A DNA stretch of 44,417 nucleotides from Gimesia sp. (GTDB lineage: Bacteria > Planctomycetota > Planctomycetia > Planctomycetales > Planctomycetaceae). The translations under genes were made by a program, and so were the position numbers. The first letter of the stretch is position 1; every line of letters begins with the position of its first letter. The notes below the pieces were generated by a model that ran no database searches, had not been told where the DNA came from, and was given only the letters and a program-made list of their open reading frames with translations. Positions 8,011-17,411 of the stretch are shown here, one piece after another. The DNA is taken from the NCBI GenBank assembly GCA_002706765.1, contig PAJV01000034.1, positions 1 to 44,417 on the forward strand, written 5' to 3'.

Positions 8011-11000
8011 TTAAGGGAGAGGCTGAGAGCTGCGGAGGTAGCTGAACAGGTCCCGGACTTCTTTCTCAGAAAGCTTATCGAGCAGTCCCTCGGGCATCAG
8101 CGATTTCTTCTGTGGCAGCATTTCGTCAATATTCTCGCGTTCCACGGTAATGCTCTGGCCGTCGGCGCTGCGGATGACGATCACATTATTATCCTGATCC
8201 GCAAGGAAGCCGTTCACGGTTCGCCCGTCTTCAGTGACGATCAGGTAAGTTTCAAAACCTTCGCGGATTTCGTTGGAAGGGTTGATGATATTCACCAGCA
8301 TGCGACCCACGTCATCGCGTTTGAATGCCGTCAGATCAGGGCCGATTTCTCCTCCGTCGCCGAACAGCTTATGGCATTTACCACAGTTCTTCTGGAACAG
8401 CTTTTCCCCGGCGTAGCGATCGGGTTCTTCTGTTGCTGCCGAGAGCATTTTCTGTTGCGCGGCGATCTGCTGCTGCATCTGTTCGGTGGTGGCTCCGGCG
8501 ATGGAACCGAAGTGTTTCGCGATGAGAGCGGTGATGCCTTCATCGCTGTAGACCGTCATTTTGCGGGCTGTTTCTACGGGCACGGTGTCTTTATTGATTT
8601 TACCCGCATCGATGGCCTGCAGGAATTCGAGAGCCCAGGGTTTGCGGATGGAAACCAGGGTCTGGGCGGCACTGCGGAGATCGTCGGACATGTTGGGATA
8701 TTGTGAACTGACTACTTTGCCGATCGATTCATCCGGATATTGCTGCAGGGCGCTGATCGCGGCGATCTGCATCTGCAGGTCACTGGAATTCTGAATAATC
8801 TTCAACAGCAGGGGGACCGACTGCGGGACTTTGACTTCGCCGAGAATCTGAATCAGGTCGAGGCGTTTCTGGTTATCGGCTTTGGAGTCGGCGACGATCT
8901 TCAGCGCTTTTTCAACGGCCTCCTGATCACCCTGCCGCAGACCCAGCGACAGAGACTGTCCGCCGTATTTAGACATGGCCGCGATCAGTTCTTTAGGGAA
9001 ACTGGTTTGCGAGCGACCTTTCATGGCAGTCTCAAAACCTGACATCAGGATTTCGGCATGCGATTTTTCGGGAGCAAGTTCCAGCAGGCGGGCACAGACC
9101 AGTAAGTCATTCCGCGAACCGGTTGATGCGAATCGTCGCATGATGCGCTCGAGGATGTATTTCTCCACAAGCGGATACTGCCAGACTTCTGGTTTTTCAA
9201 AATACGCGAGCAGTTCCTTCCTGTTCTCAGCAACCCGTTTTTCCAGAGACCACCAGAGGATCAGCGGGATATGCACGTCGTCCAGGTCTTCGGAGCGGCT
9301 CAACAGATTAAAGGCGATCGGCAGACCGGGTTCTGCAGGCAGTCGTTTGGAGGAACTGGCGAGCTGACTGCGAACCTGCACGTGCGGCTCGGTCAAAGCT
9401 AATGCAATCAGTTGCTGGCCGATTTCCGGGGAGACACGCTGGTCATCACAGAGCAGCCGAATAGTCCAGGCCCTGACGTGTGGGTCGGAATGCTGCAGTG
9501 ATTTCTGTGCGACACCTTCGTCAAAACCGCCACTCAGGTTCAACGCCCAGAGTGCTTCCAGGGCAGACTGACCGTCAGATGAGAACAGTTTCTGTTTGAG
9601 TGCCGGGATGACGCTGGCGTCTTTGCGATCACCAAACAGGCGGAGTGCCTGCTGACGAAACCATTTGTTGGGATGGTCCAGCACGGCGATCAGTTCCTGT
9701 GATGACTTCTTGCCGAGATCGAAAGGAGTTAGTGGGCTGGCATCTTTGGCGGTGAGTCGATAGATGCGGCCATCATCCTTTTCCACCTGGCCGGAATAAT
9801 GCTGGCCATGGGCAATCTGATGTTCGTACATGTCACAGAAATAAATCGCGCCATCCGGGCCGAGTTTAATATCGACGGGCCGGAAGCGTTTATCTGTGGT
9901 GGCGACCGGACGTTGCAGGTCTTCGGTCTGATAAGAGGATCCGTCGGCGGTGATTTCACTTTCGACCACGCGTCCCTGCAGCGGTTCGATTCCGAACAGG
10001 TGTCCCCAGTATTTTTTGGGGAGCGTTTCGGCTTCATAGATAATGAAGTTGTGAGTGAATCGCGGTACTTTGGCGTTCTTCATGGCCTGGAAATAACCGA
10101 AGGCATACGGATTGGACAGAGGTCCGTGTTTGCCGAAACCCTTCTGGTAGTAGCTGCCTTGAGTGTAATGGAAGCCCCGCGTGTTGCCTCCGTTGTGTCC
10201 GGAGTAGAGGCGTCCTTTGTCATCGAACTCCACGCCGAATGCATTTCCGCCCCCCTCGGCAAAAACTTCATAGATCTGTTTCTCGGGGTGATAACGCCAG
10301 ATCAACTGGCCGAGTGTCTGAATGGCTTCCTTGTCTTTCTGCCCGGGCTTTTTCACTTTCCCGGAAACAGTACTTCCCTGTGACGAATAGAGCCAGCCAT
10401 CGGGTCCCCAGCGGAGACTGTTGACGACGGAGTGCGTGTCTTCCAGGCCGAAGCCTTCGAGGTGCACGACGGGATCGCCGTCGGGAACATCATCGTTATC
10501 GTGATCGGGATAAAATAACAGATAGGGCGGGTTCAACACCCAGACGCCGCCTCGGCCTTTGACAAATGAAGAAGCAATATTCAAACCGTCCACGAACGTT
10601 TTATGCTTATCGTATTTTCCATCGCCGTTGGTGTCTTCATGGATGGTGATTTTGTCGGCCCCCTGTTCATGGTGTGGCGGAGGCAGGGGGATTTTGTCGT
10701 AGACGGCGCGATGGTGTTTATCTTTACTGAGGATTTTCAATCCTTCGGGATAGGGGTATTGCAGGTAGTTGATGACCCACATACGACCGCGTTCATCAAA
10801 GTTTTGAAAGATGGGCTGCCGGACCTGGGGCTCGGCGAGTACCTGTTCGATCTTAAGATCATCGGGAACGGTGAATTGCTTGAGTGAGTCCGCCGGGCTG
10901 AAAAATTCGCCTCCCGTATTATTGGGTGGCGGCACCGGGGGAGCGGCCTGAGCTGACGAAAACAGAGGCCACAGGACAGGTGTGACAGCCAGCAGCATGA

Positions 11001-11019
11001 ACAGGCGATGGTTCATCAT
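8011..11019 (-). CDS. PVC-type membrane-bound dehydrogenase with HEAT repeats and cytochrome c domain
   Basis: A protein of about 1002 residues exported by a signal peptide (MMNHRLFMLLAV to SSAQA). Residues about 45-400 form the PVC-type dehydrogenase domain, a beta-propeller beginning FTVPDDLKIEQVLAEPQ and including KLGPDGAIYFCDMYEH. A long alpha-helical middle (about 420-800) with repeated units such as DLIQILGEVKVPQSVP fits HEAT repeats. The C-terminal part carries a haem c site, NCGKCH near residue 879, followed by GPDLTA and the family's conserved INPSNEIREGFE block. Such proteins are abundant in planctomycetes and are assigned to periplasmic oxidation of sugars or similar substrates, with electrons passed to the haem. 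The substrate is unknown. The frame is open to 11043; the ATG at 11019 best fits the signal peptide. Confidence 0.9.
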   Translation of the reverse strand: MMNHRLFMLLAVTPVLWPLFSSAQAAPPVPPPNNTGGEFFSPADSLKQFTVPDDLKIEQVLAEPQVRQPIFQNFDERGRMWVINYLQYPYPEGLKILSKDKHHRAVYDKIPLPPPHHEQGADKITIHEDTNGDGKYDKHKTFVDGLNIASSFVKGRGGVWVLNPPYLLFYPDHDNDDVPDGDPVVHLEGFGLEDTHSVVNSLRWGPDGWLYSSQGSTVSGKVKKPGQKDKEAIQTLGQLIWRYHPEKQIYEVFAEGGGNAFGVEFDDKGRLYSGHNGGNTRGFHYTQGSYYQKGFGKHGPLSNPYAFGYFQAMKNAKVPRFTHNFIIYEAETLPKKYWGHLFGIEPLQGRVVESEITADGSSYQTEDLQRPVATTDKRFRPVDIKLGPDGAIYFCDMYEHQIAHGQHYSGQVEKDDGRIYRLTAKDASPLTPFDLGKKSSQELIAVLDHPNKWFRQQALRLFGDRKDASVIPALKQKLFSSDGQSALEALWALNLSGGFDEGVAQKSLQHSDPHVRAWTIRLLCDDQRVSPEIGQQLIALALTEPHVQVRSQLASSSKRLPAEPGLPIAFNLLSRSEDLDDVHIPLILWWSLEKRVAENRKELLAYFEKPEVWQYPLVEKYILERIMRRFASTGSRNDLLVCARLLELAPEKSHAEILMSGFETAMKGRSQTSFPKELIAAMSKYGGQSLSLGLRQGDQEAVEKALKIVADSKADNQKRLDLIQILGEVKVPQSVPLLLKIIQNSSDLQMQIAAISALQQYPDESIGKVVSSQYPNMSDDLRSAAQTLVSIRKPWALEFLQAIDAGKINKDTVPVETARKMTVYSDEGITALIAKHFGSIAGATTEQMQQQIAAQQKMLSAATEEPDRYAGEKLFQKNCGKCHKLFGDGGEIGPDLTAFKRDDVGRMLVNIINPSNEIREGFETYLIVTEDGRTVNGFLADQDNNVIVIRSADGQSITVERENIDEMLPQKKSLMPEGLLDKLSEKEVRDLFSYLRSSQPLP

Positions 11020-11352
11020 TCTGAATCTTTCTTGTTGGATCATGCAGTGAGTCTAAATCAGATCGGGGCGGGATGCAGATTCTGACCCGCAGGAAAGCTC
11101 TCCCGCGGCGGGATCAATCTCGTTGAGAATCTGTTAACCAGTCTGAAGGGAGCGTCTGCCAAAATCAAGTAACCGATCAAGAATGCAGGCCGGTTTCTCT
11201 GTCGCCCGTGCCATTATCTTCCCAGTTCTGCTGGTTTTCGAGTGATCTGACGTGGTAAAGGACTCCTGTGTTTTCTTACGATAAATGATGGCCAATTCCT
11301 TAATGGCAATTTGTGGTTTTTGTTAAATCGTTTCTTTCAGGACCGGATACAT
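11020..11352. other. Divergent intergenic region
   Basis: About 330 bases lie between the divergent PVC-type and SMP-30-like genes and must hold both promoters. I see no gene, hairpin or clear -35/-10 pair that can be defended. Confidence 0.5.
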
Positions 11353-12282
11353 ATGTTACAACGAATCACGCTGATGACCGTCGTATTGAGTATATTACTC
11401 ACTGTTCAGATGGGATGGGCTCAACAGAAAGCGGCCGAAACTCACCCACGGCCTGCAACCGTGGCCGAGAACGCGAAGTTGCAGGAAGAGTATGCTGCGA
11501 AAGCATTTTTCGAAGGCCCCATCTGGGACCCGGTGGGCAAGCAGTTGTATTTCACTTCGTTCGTGGATAAAGACACGAAGATTTTGCGCCTGGAGGAACG
11601 GGGGAAAGCAAGTGTCTGGCTGGATCATACTAAAGGAATCAACGGGACATGGCTGTCGCTGGAGGGGCGGATGCTGGGGGCACAGGCCTATGGTCAGCAT
11701 GTCATGAGTTACGCTTTCGGCGAGTCCGGACCCGCTGACACGATTGTGATTGCAGAGAACCCGAAATGGAACCAGCCGAACGATGTCTGTCAGACGCCGA
11801 ATGGCAATATCTATTTTACCGACCCCGATTTCAAGAACCGCAAAACCAGTGCCGTGTATGTGAAAACAACGGCAGGCGAAGTGAAAAAAATCATCACCAG
11901 TATGCCGGTTCCCAATGGCGTGATCGCTTCGAATGACGGGAAGACCCTGTATGTGGGGGACAGCCATGAAAAGCTGTGGCGCAGTTTTCCGATCCTGGCA
12001 GACGGGACGGTCGGGGAAGGGATGCTGTTTTTTGATCCGGAGACCTCACGCCAAGATTCTCCTGACGGCATGAGCATTGATGCGGAAGGCAACCTGTATC
12101 TTTCCGGACGGGGTGGCGTCTGGGTGGCCAGTCCTGAGGGTAAGTCACTGGGGTTGATCCCAGTTCCGGAGTTCTGCTCGAATGTGACCTTTGGAGGTAC
12201 GGAAGGGAAGACACTGTATTTCACCTGTGCCAACAAAGTCTACAGCCTGCAGATGAAGGTGAAAGGGGGACAGTTTCGCTAA
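11353..12282 (+). CDS. Secreted SMP-30/gluconolactonase-like protein
   Basis: A 309-residue protein with a signal peptide (MLQRITLMTVVLSILL to MGWAQQ), placing it outside the cytoplasmic membrane. It has the SMP-30/gluconolactonase/LRE-type six-bladed propeller pattern: FFEGPIWDP near residue 51 with the metal-ligand Glu, PNDVCQTPNGNIYFTDPDF near 145 with the Asn and Asp positions, PNGVIASNDGKTLYVGDS near 190, and SPDGMSIDAEGNLYLS near 242. The family hydrolyses sugar lactones. The real substrate is unknown. The ATG at 11353 is preferred over upstream in-frame starts because it opens the signal peptide. Confidence 0.88.
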   Translation: MLQRITLMTVVLSILLTVQMGWAQQKAAETHPRPATVAENAKLQEEYAAKAFFEGPIWDPVGKQLYFTSFVDKDTKILRLEERGKASVWLDHTKGINGTWLSLEGRMLGAQAYGQHVMSYAFGESGPADTIVIAENPKWNQPNDVCQTPNGNIYFTDPDFKNRKTSAVYVKTTAGEVKKIITSMPVPNGVIASNDGKTLYVGDSHEKLWRSFPILADGTVGEGMLFFDPETSRQDSPDGMSIDAEGNLYLSGRGGVWVASPEGKSLGLIPVPEFCSNVTFGGTEGKTLYFTCANKVYSLQMKVKGGQFR

Positions 12283-12301
12283 ACTGTGATCGGAAATGTC
12301 C

Positions 12302-12345
12302 ATGAAAAAACAGGCGCTGTCCCGATGCGACAGCGCCTGTTTTGA
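12302..12345. terminator. Bidirectional intrinsic terminator
   Basis: An 11-bp perfect stem (12311-12321 and 12329-12339) closes a 7-base loop. TTTT follows on the plus strand, and the minus strand has TTTTTT on the other side. It sits between the convergent SMP-30-like and pilT genes and serves both. Confidence 0.87.
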
Positions 12346-12366
12346 TTGAAATCGGAACAAGCGAAC

Positions 12367-13521
12367 TTACAGAATCGCGGCCCCTTTGACGTCGATCCCT
12401 TTGAGAACCATCTTCAGTTCTTCGACGTTCGGTGAAATTTCGAACGCGTCGGCACGGCTGATGAATTCACGATCGATGAATCCTTTCAGGCTGTCGTTGA
12501 ACTGCTGCATGCCTTCATCTTTACCGATGCGGATGGCGGCGGATAGTTTTTCATCATGTTCTTCCAGTACCAGTTTACGGACGGTCGGGTTGAACGTCAT
12601 GATTTCGACGATGGGAACTCGCCCCGGTTTATCGACAATGGTCTTGAGCAGTTTCTGCGCGACGATCGCCCGCATGTTGAATGCCAGACTGCCTCGCAGC
12701 GCTTTATGCATATCCTGGGGGAACAGGTCGAGAATACGTCCGATACAACTGGGCGCGTTGGAAGCGTGAATGGTTCCAAACACAAGGTGCCCCGTTTCCG
12801 CAGCATGGATCGCGGTCGAGAAGGTTTCCATGTCACGCATTTCGCCCACCAGCATGATGTCGGGGTCCTGACGCACGGCGTGCTTCATCGCGATTTCGAA
12901 GTCTTTCACATCGATGCCGACCTCGCGCTGATTGATCAGACACTTGTTCTGTGTGTAGACGAATTCGATCGGGTCTTCAATCGTCAGAATGTGTTTGCGG
13001 TAATGGTCATTCACCCAGTTCAACATGGAGGCGATCGTGGTACTTTTACCACTACCCGTCACGCCGGCCAGCAGTACCATGCCCTGGTCGAACTTACATA
13101 AAGACTCCATCACGGGAGGCAGATACAAGCCATCGAAGTTGGGGATCGAGCGTTCGATTTTACGGGAGACCATGCCGGGAAAACCGAGCTGGATAAACAG
13201 GTTCACACGGAAACGCCAGGGTTCGCCTTCGTGTTCAACCACATACGAAAAGTCAGCTCCCCCTTCTTCGTGGAAGATTTTCTGGTTACGTTCATCCATC
13301 ATCGGCATGAAGAGTGCCATCATCTGGTCCCGGTCGATCGGTTCCATCTGCAGTTCCCGCAGCGTTCCTTTGACACGCAGGATCGGTGCTTTGCCGACCT
13401 GCATGTGCAAGTCGGAGCCGCCATGCTTGATCAGCTGACGGAAGACTTTATCAATTTCGTTTTCAACGCGCCCCGTGATGGGATTGACGTCTTTGGGGGT
13501 CGCAGGAACTGTTGTCGCCAT
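12367..13521 (-). CDS. pilT: PilT-family twitching motility (retraction) ATPase
   Basis: A 384-residue hexameric ATPase of the PilT group, which depolymerises type IV pili at the inner membrane. The PAS-like N-terminal domain begins with GGSDLHMQVGKAPILRVKG near residue 34. The Walker A motif GVTGSGKS is at 153-160, the Asp box IEDPIEF near 181, Walker B with DIMLVGEMRD at about 221-230, and the His box GTIHASNAPS near 249. The usual AIRNLIRE motif is replaced by TVRKLVLEEHDEK, so this may be a PilT paralogue or PilU-like form. The ATG at 13521 has GGAG seven bases upstream. No pilus genes adjoin it. The matching assembly ATPase is about 10 kb away on the other strand. Confidence 0.92.
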   Translation of the reverse strand: MATTVPATPKDVNPITGRVENEIDKVFRQLIKHGGSDLHMQVGKAPILRVKGTLRELQMEPIDRDQMMALFMPMMDERNQKIFHEEGGADFSYVVEHEGEPWRFRVNLFIQLGFPGMVSRKIERSIPNFDGLYLPPVMESLCKFDQGMVLLAGVTGSGKSTTIASMLNWVNDHYRKHILTIEDPIEFVYTQNKCLINQREVGIDVKDFEIAMKHAVRQDPDIMLVGEMRDMETFSTAIHAAETGHLVFGTIHASNAPSCIGRILDLFPQDMHKALRGSLAFNMRAIVAQKLLKTIVDKPGRVPIVEIMTFNPTVRKLVLEEHDEKLSAAIRIGKDEGMQQFNDSLKGFIDREFISRADAFEISPNVEELKMVLKGIDVKGAAIL

Positions 13522-13759
13522 AAACAAACTCCACTTATTTCTAACGCTGTATTCTGCTGCAAGAGCGAGCAGCGGACTTGACAGGAATTGCTGATCTGAA
13601 TTGAGACGAAGAGATCTGACACCTCATCCTCACCACGGCCTCCTGAGGCCGCTATTACTATTTTGAGGACTCTGAAGGAACATGCAAGCTTCAATTCCCG
13701 CGTTACCGGTAAATTTGTTGCTCTCCCGCAGAAACGGGTAGACCTGTTCCGGTTACCGG

Positions 13760-14554
13760 TTACACCCGATCCAGGCTGACTTCGCTTTTGAAGCGGATCG
13801 GAATTCCCCGTTCCGCCAGGTAGTGTTTCGTTTCATCAACAGGATGGGTCCCGTAGTGAAAAATGCTGGCAGCCAGTGCCGCGCTGGCTTTGCCTTCAGT
13901 CAGAATCTGATATAAGTGTTCAGGGCAGCCCGCTCCTCCGCTGGCGACCACGGGAATGGTGACGGCTTCGGCGACGGCGCGGGTCATCGGCAAATCGTAG
14001 CCGTCCTTGGTTCCGTCGGCATCCATGGATGTCAGTACGATTTCTCCGGCTCCCAGGTCTTCCACTTCCTGTGCCCATTCGATGGCTTCCAGACCCGTGG
14101 GAACCCGCCCGCCGTTCACGTGGACTTCCCAGAATTCTTTGCCATCTTTCTGGACCCGTTTGGGATCAATATTAACGACAATACACTGGCTGCCAAATCT
14201 CAGAGCGGCTTCACGGATCAGATCCGGATTTTTGACGGCGGAAGAGTTGATGGAGACTTTGTCACAACCGGCTTTGAGCAGTGCGCGGATATCATCGAGG
14301 GTGCGAATTCCGCCGCCTACCGTCAGTGGCATGAAAATAACTTCCGAGGTCCGGCGGACAATATCGAGAATAATCTCACGTTCTTCATGGCTGGCGGTGA
14401 TGTCCAGAAAGACGAGTTCGTCAGCACCCTGTTCCTCATAACGGGCGGCGACTTCGACCGGATCTCCTGCGTCCTGAAGATTGACAAAGTTGACCCCTTT
14501 AACCACCCGACCTGCATGGACATCGAGGCAGGGTATGATTCGTTTTGCCAGCAT
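13760..14554 (-). CDS. hisF: Imidazole glycerol phosphate synthase cyclase subunit HisF
   Basis: A 264-residue TIM-barrel enzyme that, with HisH, turns PRFAR and ammonia into imidazole glycerol phosphate and AICAR in histidine synthesis. The catalytic pair is seen at D11 ([15 protein letters not shown]) and D130 (VVNIDPKR), and the phosphate-binding segments are [13 protein letters not shown] near 77 and [12 protein letters not shown] near 222. The frame is open for 60 further codons upstream, but the family N-terminus [11 protein letters not shown] starts at the ATG at 14554. No other his gene is nearby, so the pathway is dispersed. Confidence 0.96.
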   Translation of the reverse strand: MLAKRIIPCLDVHAGRVVKGVNFVNLQDAGDPVEVAARYEEQGADELVFLDITASHEEREIILDIVRRTSEVIFMPLTVGGGIRTLDDIRALLKAGCDKVSINSSAVKNPDLIREAALRFGSQCIVVNIDPKRVQKDGKEFWEVHVNGGRVPTGLEAIEWAQEVEDLGAGEIVLTSMDADGTKDGYDLPMTRAVAEAVTIPVVASGGAGCPEHLYQILTEGKASAALAASIFHYGTHPVDETKHYLAERGIPIRFKSEVSLDRV

Positions 14555-14715
14555 GAATGAGAGCCTTGGTTCTGTAGTGGGAAGCGAATGTGAATCGCCT
14601 GGCAGGGATGGAAATATTGTGATATTTAATCTGTTTAAAAGATTAATCGATGGGTAATGGATTGAACAGTCTGCCGAGGCGGAATTCTGAGGGGCGAGCA
14701 GACCGATGTGTACAG

Positions 14716-14747
14716 GCAAAAAACGCAGCCCCATAATTGAGACTGCG
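14716..14747 (-). terminator. Intrinsic terminator at the end of the first module
   Basis: On the minus strand a 7-bp stem (plus-strand arms 14724-14730 and 14741-14747, one G-U pair) is followed by TTTTTTGCC. It lies about 84 bases past the stop of the carboxypeptidase-like lipoprotein gene and closes the DUF1559/lipoprotein cluster. Confidence 0.7.
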
Positions 14748-14830
14748 AATGAAATCGAGCGGATGAGATCGCCTCAAAAGCGAACGTAACAGTCAGATAG
14801 TTAGCCACCGTGAGACAGCCAGGACGTTGA

Positions 14831-15352
14831 TTATGTTGATTTCAGATCAAAGTTAATCGTATTGTCACCCCCGGTGACATCTGCCTTCAATTCTGTTTTC
14901 GAATTATATTTTGCGGGGATAGGGTCTTCATCCCCTTTTTTGGGCTTAGGGCGTGGCCTTCTTTGAGTCACATCTCCATCTGATTCCACGGGGGGAGTAT
15001 CAATATCGGTGGTATCTGACATATCTACATTGGCCAGATCGGCATCGCCGCTGATGGTTTCATCAAGTGGCTTACCCGTGGTGATCTTTACTGTGTGACT
15101 GCCTACCAGGGCGCCTTTAGAGTCGCCCGGATAGGAGAGTTCATACTTACCACTGTCATCGGTTCGCCCTGTCGAGGGATTCCCTTTTTCCGGGACAAAG
15201 ACCACGATTGCATCAGGCAGAGGTGTGCCATCCATCGTGACGACTCCAGTGACCGTTCCAAGATCCACCGAATCGCCGCCAGAACATCCCACACAAAAGA
15301 CAGAAACAGATACCAGCAGGAACTTCGCTGTCATACTTTTAATAAAATACAT
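14831..15352 (-). CDS. Lipoprotein with carboxypeptidase-regulatory-like domain (module 1)
   Basis: A 173-residue lipoprotein: hydrophobic leader, then a lipobox ending VGC near residue 22. Residues about 32-95 form a carboxypeptidase regulatory-like (transthyretin-type) beta-sandwich: GTVTGVVTMDGTPLPDA, VVFVPEKGNPSTGRTDDSG, SYPGD and HTVKITTGKP. The rest is acidic and disordered, with SDTTDIDTPPVESDGDVTQ, a Pro/Lys-rich patch, then PIPAKYNSKTELKADV. The ATG at 15352 is chosen because GAGGAG sits five bases upstream and overlaps an earlier in-frame ATG at 15364. It follows the module 1 DUF1559 gene by about 120 bases and is a close paralogue of 17412-17939. The role is unknown; the lipid anchor and sandwich fold suggest a surface or periplasmic binding or structural protein. 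Confidence 0.88.
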   Translation of the reverse strand: MYFIKSMTAKFLLVSVSVFCVGCSGGDSVDLGTVTGVVTMDGTPLPDAIVVFVPEKGNPSTGRTDDSGKYELSYPGDSKGALVGSHTVKITTGKPLDETISGDADLANVDMSDTTDIDTPPVESDGDVTQRRPRPKPKKGDEDPIPAKYNSKTELKADVTGGDNTINFDLKST

Positions 15353-15416
15353 ATTTCTCCTCATTAGGCCTGATTACATAAGGTTCGATTCTGGCGGGCT
15401 GTCACGAAGTTAAAGA

Positions 15417-15446
15417 TTCCGGTTTCACCAGGGGGTGAAACCGGAA
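15417..15446 (-). terminator. Strong hairpin between the two genes of module 1
   Basis: A 13-bp perfect stem (15417-15429 and 15434-15446) closes a 4-base loop between the DUF1559 gene and its lipoprotein partner. On the minus strand it is followed by only a weak T run (AATCTTTA). It may be a partial terminator or an RNA-processing or stability hairpin that sets the ratio of the two products. A decayed version is recognisable at about 18005-18040 between the genes of module 2. Confidence 0.55.
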
Positions 15447-15470
15447 AATGGCAGGTTTTACAGTGCTGCT

Positions 15471-16412
15471 TTAATACTCGCCCAGGACGTTTTTGTCATT
15501 GATGCCTGCGAGATACACCAGAGTATCTCCATTGACATTTTCGCTGATAAATTGGATCCGACCATCGCCGAAAAGAAAATGACAACCTCCCGTATGAGAG
15601 CTACTCAGTGTCCATTCATACTTGGTACCCGTCGTATTGTTGATACCATTAATGAGATAGATCGTGGAAAAATCGGGAGCCGTTGCTGAACCCTGATAGG
15701 TTCTAACAATCGCAGAATGGTAAGGCCAGTTTGCAATATTACCAGAAGTGCCAGTAGTATTAGATGCCCCAATCCAGACACCCCCTGCCGGGATTCCTTC
15801 TGTGGTTCTTTCGCCCACCATAATTACATTGCTGACGCCATCGGTAAAGTCACGGATTCGGTTTACCGAGTTGTTGTTAAAGGGCCCAGTATAACAGGTA
15901 CCTGTGGTTGCACCAGGTTTAACATTACACGGCGAATAAATCGCGGGATAGTTTGACTTGCCAAAAGAACCAATGTTGGTGTTGATTCCTTCCATGGGGT
16001 CAGAAGGGCAGATGAATGCTGGCAGGATGGTTTTAACGAGAGCCAGCTGTGGAGGATTTCCCGTGTAATTGGCTCGCCAGGGAGCATTCATATTGATCTG
16101 ATTATAAAGTGAAGCCTGATCCATAAAGGGGAGAATCATCACACTCCAGGCGAGGTAACTGTCCGTATCAGGATCGTAAGTTGTATTCCGGAGTGTCTCG
16201 ACCTGCATTTGTGGAAATGAACGATGTGTTTCGTGGTAGTTGTGTAAAGCCAGACCAATCTGCTTCAGGTTGTTTTTGCAGGTACTCCTGCGAGCTGCTT
16301 CACGTGCCTGTTGAACAGCGGGTAACAGCAGTGCAATCAAAATCGCGATGATCGCAATCACAACCAGAAGCTCAATCAGGGTGAAGCCCCGTTTTGATGT
16401 GAGTCGTTTCAT
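15471..16412 (-). CDS. DUF1559 prepilin-like protein (module 1, type A)
   Basis: A 313-residue protein with a type III prepilin signal: basic MKRLTSKR, then G-FTLIE, then a 21-residue hydrophobic helix, then [11 protein letters not shown] and [17 protein letters not shown]. The prepilin peptidase would cut before FTLIE. The body is the DUF1559 domain. The C-terminus carries the H-X9-DG motif ([15 protein letters not shown]) and ends [13 protein letters not shown]. Such proteins are hugely expanded in planctomycetes and resemble type II secretion pseudopilins in their N-terminus. Their function is not established. The ATG at 16412 has GGAGG six bases upstream, which overlaps the earlier in-frame ATG at 16427. 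It is closest to 18064-19005. Confidence 0.93.
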   Translation of the reverse strand: MKRLTSKRGFTLIELLVVIAIIAILIALLLPAVQQAREAARRSTCKNNLKQIGLALHNYHETHRSFPQMQVETLRNTTYDPDTDSYLAWSVMILPFMDQASLYNQINMNAPWRANYTGNPPQLALVKTILPAFICPSDPMEGINTNIGSFGKSNYPAIYSPCNVKPGATTGTCYTGPFNNNSVNRIRDFTDGVSNVIMVGERTTEGIPAGGVWIGASNTTGTSGNIANWPYHSAIVRTYQGSATAPDFSTIYLINGINNTTGTKYEWTLSSSHTGGCHFLFGDGRIQFISENVNGDTLVYLAGINDKNVLGEY

Positions 16413-16625
16413 CTTTACCTCCAGCATAGAAAGAAATTAAGAGAAAGGAATAAATTACTCTCTCGAACTCTCGTTTCAGTTTTCAATTTAGATTGAAAGC
16501 AGAGGTAGTTGCATCACGATATTAAGCGATTTAGAAAATTTCATATCCAAAAGGACAAAGCTTGGGGATGCCGGATACCTAATTTGATAACTAGAGCGCG
16601 AAAACGATATTTAACCAGGTAAAAA

Positions 16626-16675
16626 CTGCCAGAATTTGCAGTTTGATGAACACAATAAGCGTATTGGCGAAAGCC
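16626..16675. promoter_or_regulatory. Conserved double-hairpin element, module 1 leader
   Basis: A 16-base hairpin (CTGCCAGAATTTGCAG, 16626-16641) is followed 24 bases later by GGCGAAAGCC (16666-16675). The leaders of modules 2 and 4 have the same pair with different but still mostly pairing stem bases and the same GAAT and GARW loops. The function is unknown: it could be a protein-binding site or part of an RNA leader. Confidence 0.5.
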
Positions 16676-17325
16676 GGGAAAGAACTGTAGTGAATTACTG
16701 TCTGATTGTAAGAAACAAAAAATTAAAATGTCAAACAAATTCTATGAAGGAACAAATATTTATCACAAATAAGTTTCGTTTAGAAAAAGAAAGGTGGGCA
16801 TATTTAAATGGAATCGATTGCTTTAGTGGATCTCATGTGGATTACTCAACACAAATGGATGCGGTTGAAAAACTCTGAGAAAATTTCCGCGCAAATAAAA
16901 TGACACCAAGGGTTTTTGCGGTTAACCATTTGGCACTTGGAAGTAACTTCAAGGGAAGCGAGCCCTGATGGTTGAGCTATAAAGAGCGGACACTTGAGAG
17001 GTGAAACTCAAATGGGACTTCAGTGCGGAAGAATAATGAGTAAATCGATTTTGTGGTATCCGCGATGCGCATCGCGGAATGAGGCCGGACCCTGATCGCA
17101 GAAAATTGCGCGTCTGAACCATCTTTAATGGTGCACCCAACATCGCATCCAATTTTCGAGGTGCAGTTCATCATCCGAGAGCAGTTGTGCTTCAACTGAA
17201 CTTCAGGTCCGCAGGTCCACTACCTTGAGCGTACCCTGCCTTGCTACAGCATCACAGGCGGAACCTGAGGCTGCAGGCTGGATGAAGTGAAGTCGTTTCG
17301 CGATTTTCTGAGAATTAAAGTTCTA

Positions 17326-17399
17326 CTGTATCAAAGCGACGGTTTACACAGATTCAGGTAATTCACTACGCTTATTGAGACGTCCCGCTTCTGATACAG
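17326..17399 (-). terminator. Large hairpin after the module 2 lipoprotein gene
   Basis: CTGTATCA-A-AGCG (17326-17338) pairs with CGCTT-CTGATACAG (17386-17399), giving a stem of about 12 bp with a small bulge and a loop near 47 bases. It starts 12 bases past the lipoprotein stop. The following T run on the minus strand is weak, so this is a possible terminator only. Confidence 0.35.
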
Positions 17400-17411
17400 G
17401 ATCAGCTTTGG

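Larger units (their letters stand above)
16413..17411. other. Long gene-free leader of module 1
   Basis: Nearly 1 kb with no credible gene. 16430-16900 is AT-rich and carries small hairpins shared with the leaders of modules 2 and 4. 16900-17320 is less AT-rich and unexplained: short frames occur on both strands but none has a start, ribosome site or recognisable domain, so it could be decayed coding sequence. It includes a perfect palindrome in CCGCGATGCGCATCGCGG near 17060. An inverted pair, GTAGTGAATTAC at 16687-16698 and its complement at 17358-17369, brackets this part. Confidence 0.6.

Noticed and set aside
16636-16878. Plus-strand frame of 80 codons in the module 1 leader
   Set aside because: It covers a leader hairpin and its sequence does not match the frames in the homologous leaders, so coding is unlikely.
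16900-17320. Insertion sequence remnant
   Set aside because: The inverted repeats are short, no target duplication was seen, and no transposase motif could be read in any frame. Left as an unexplained island.
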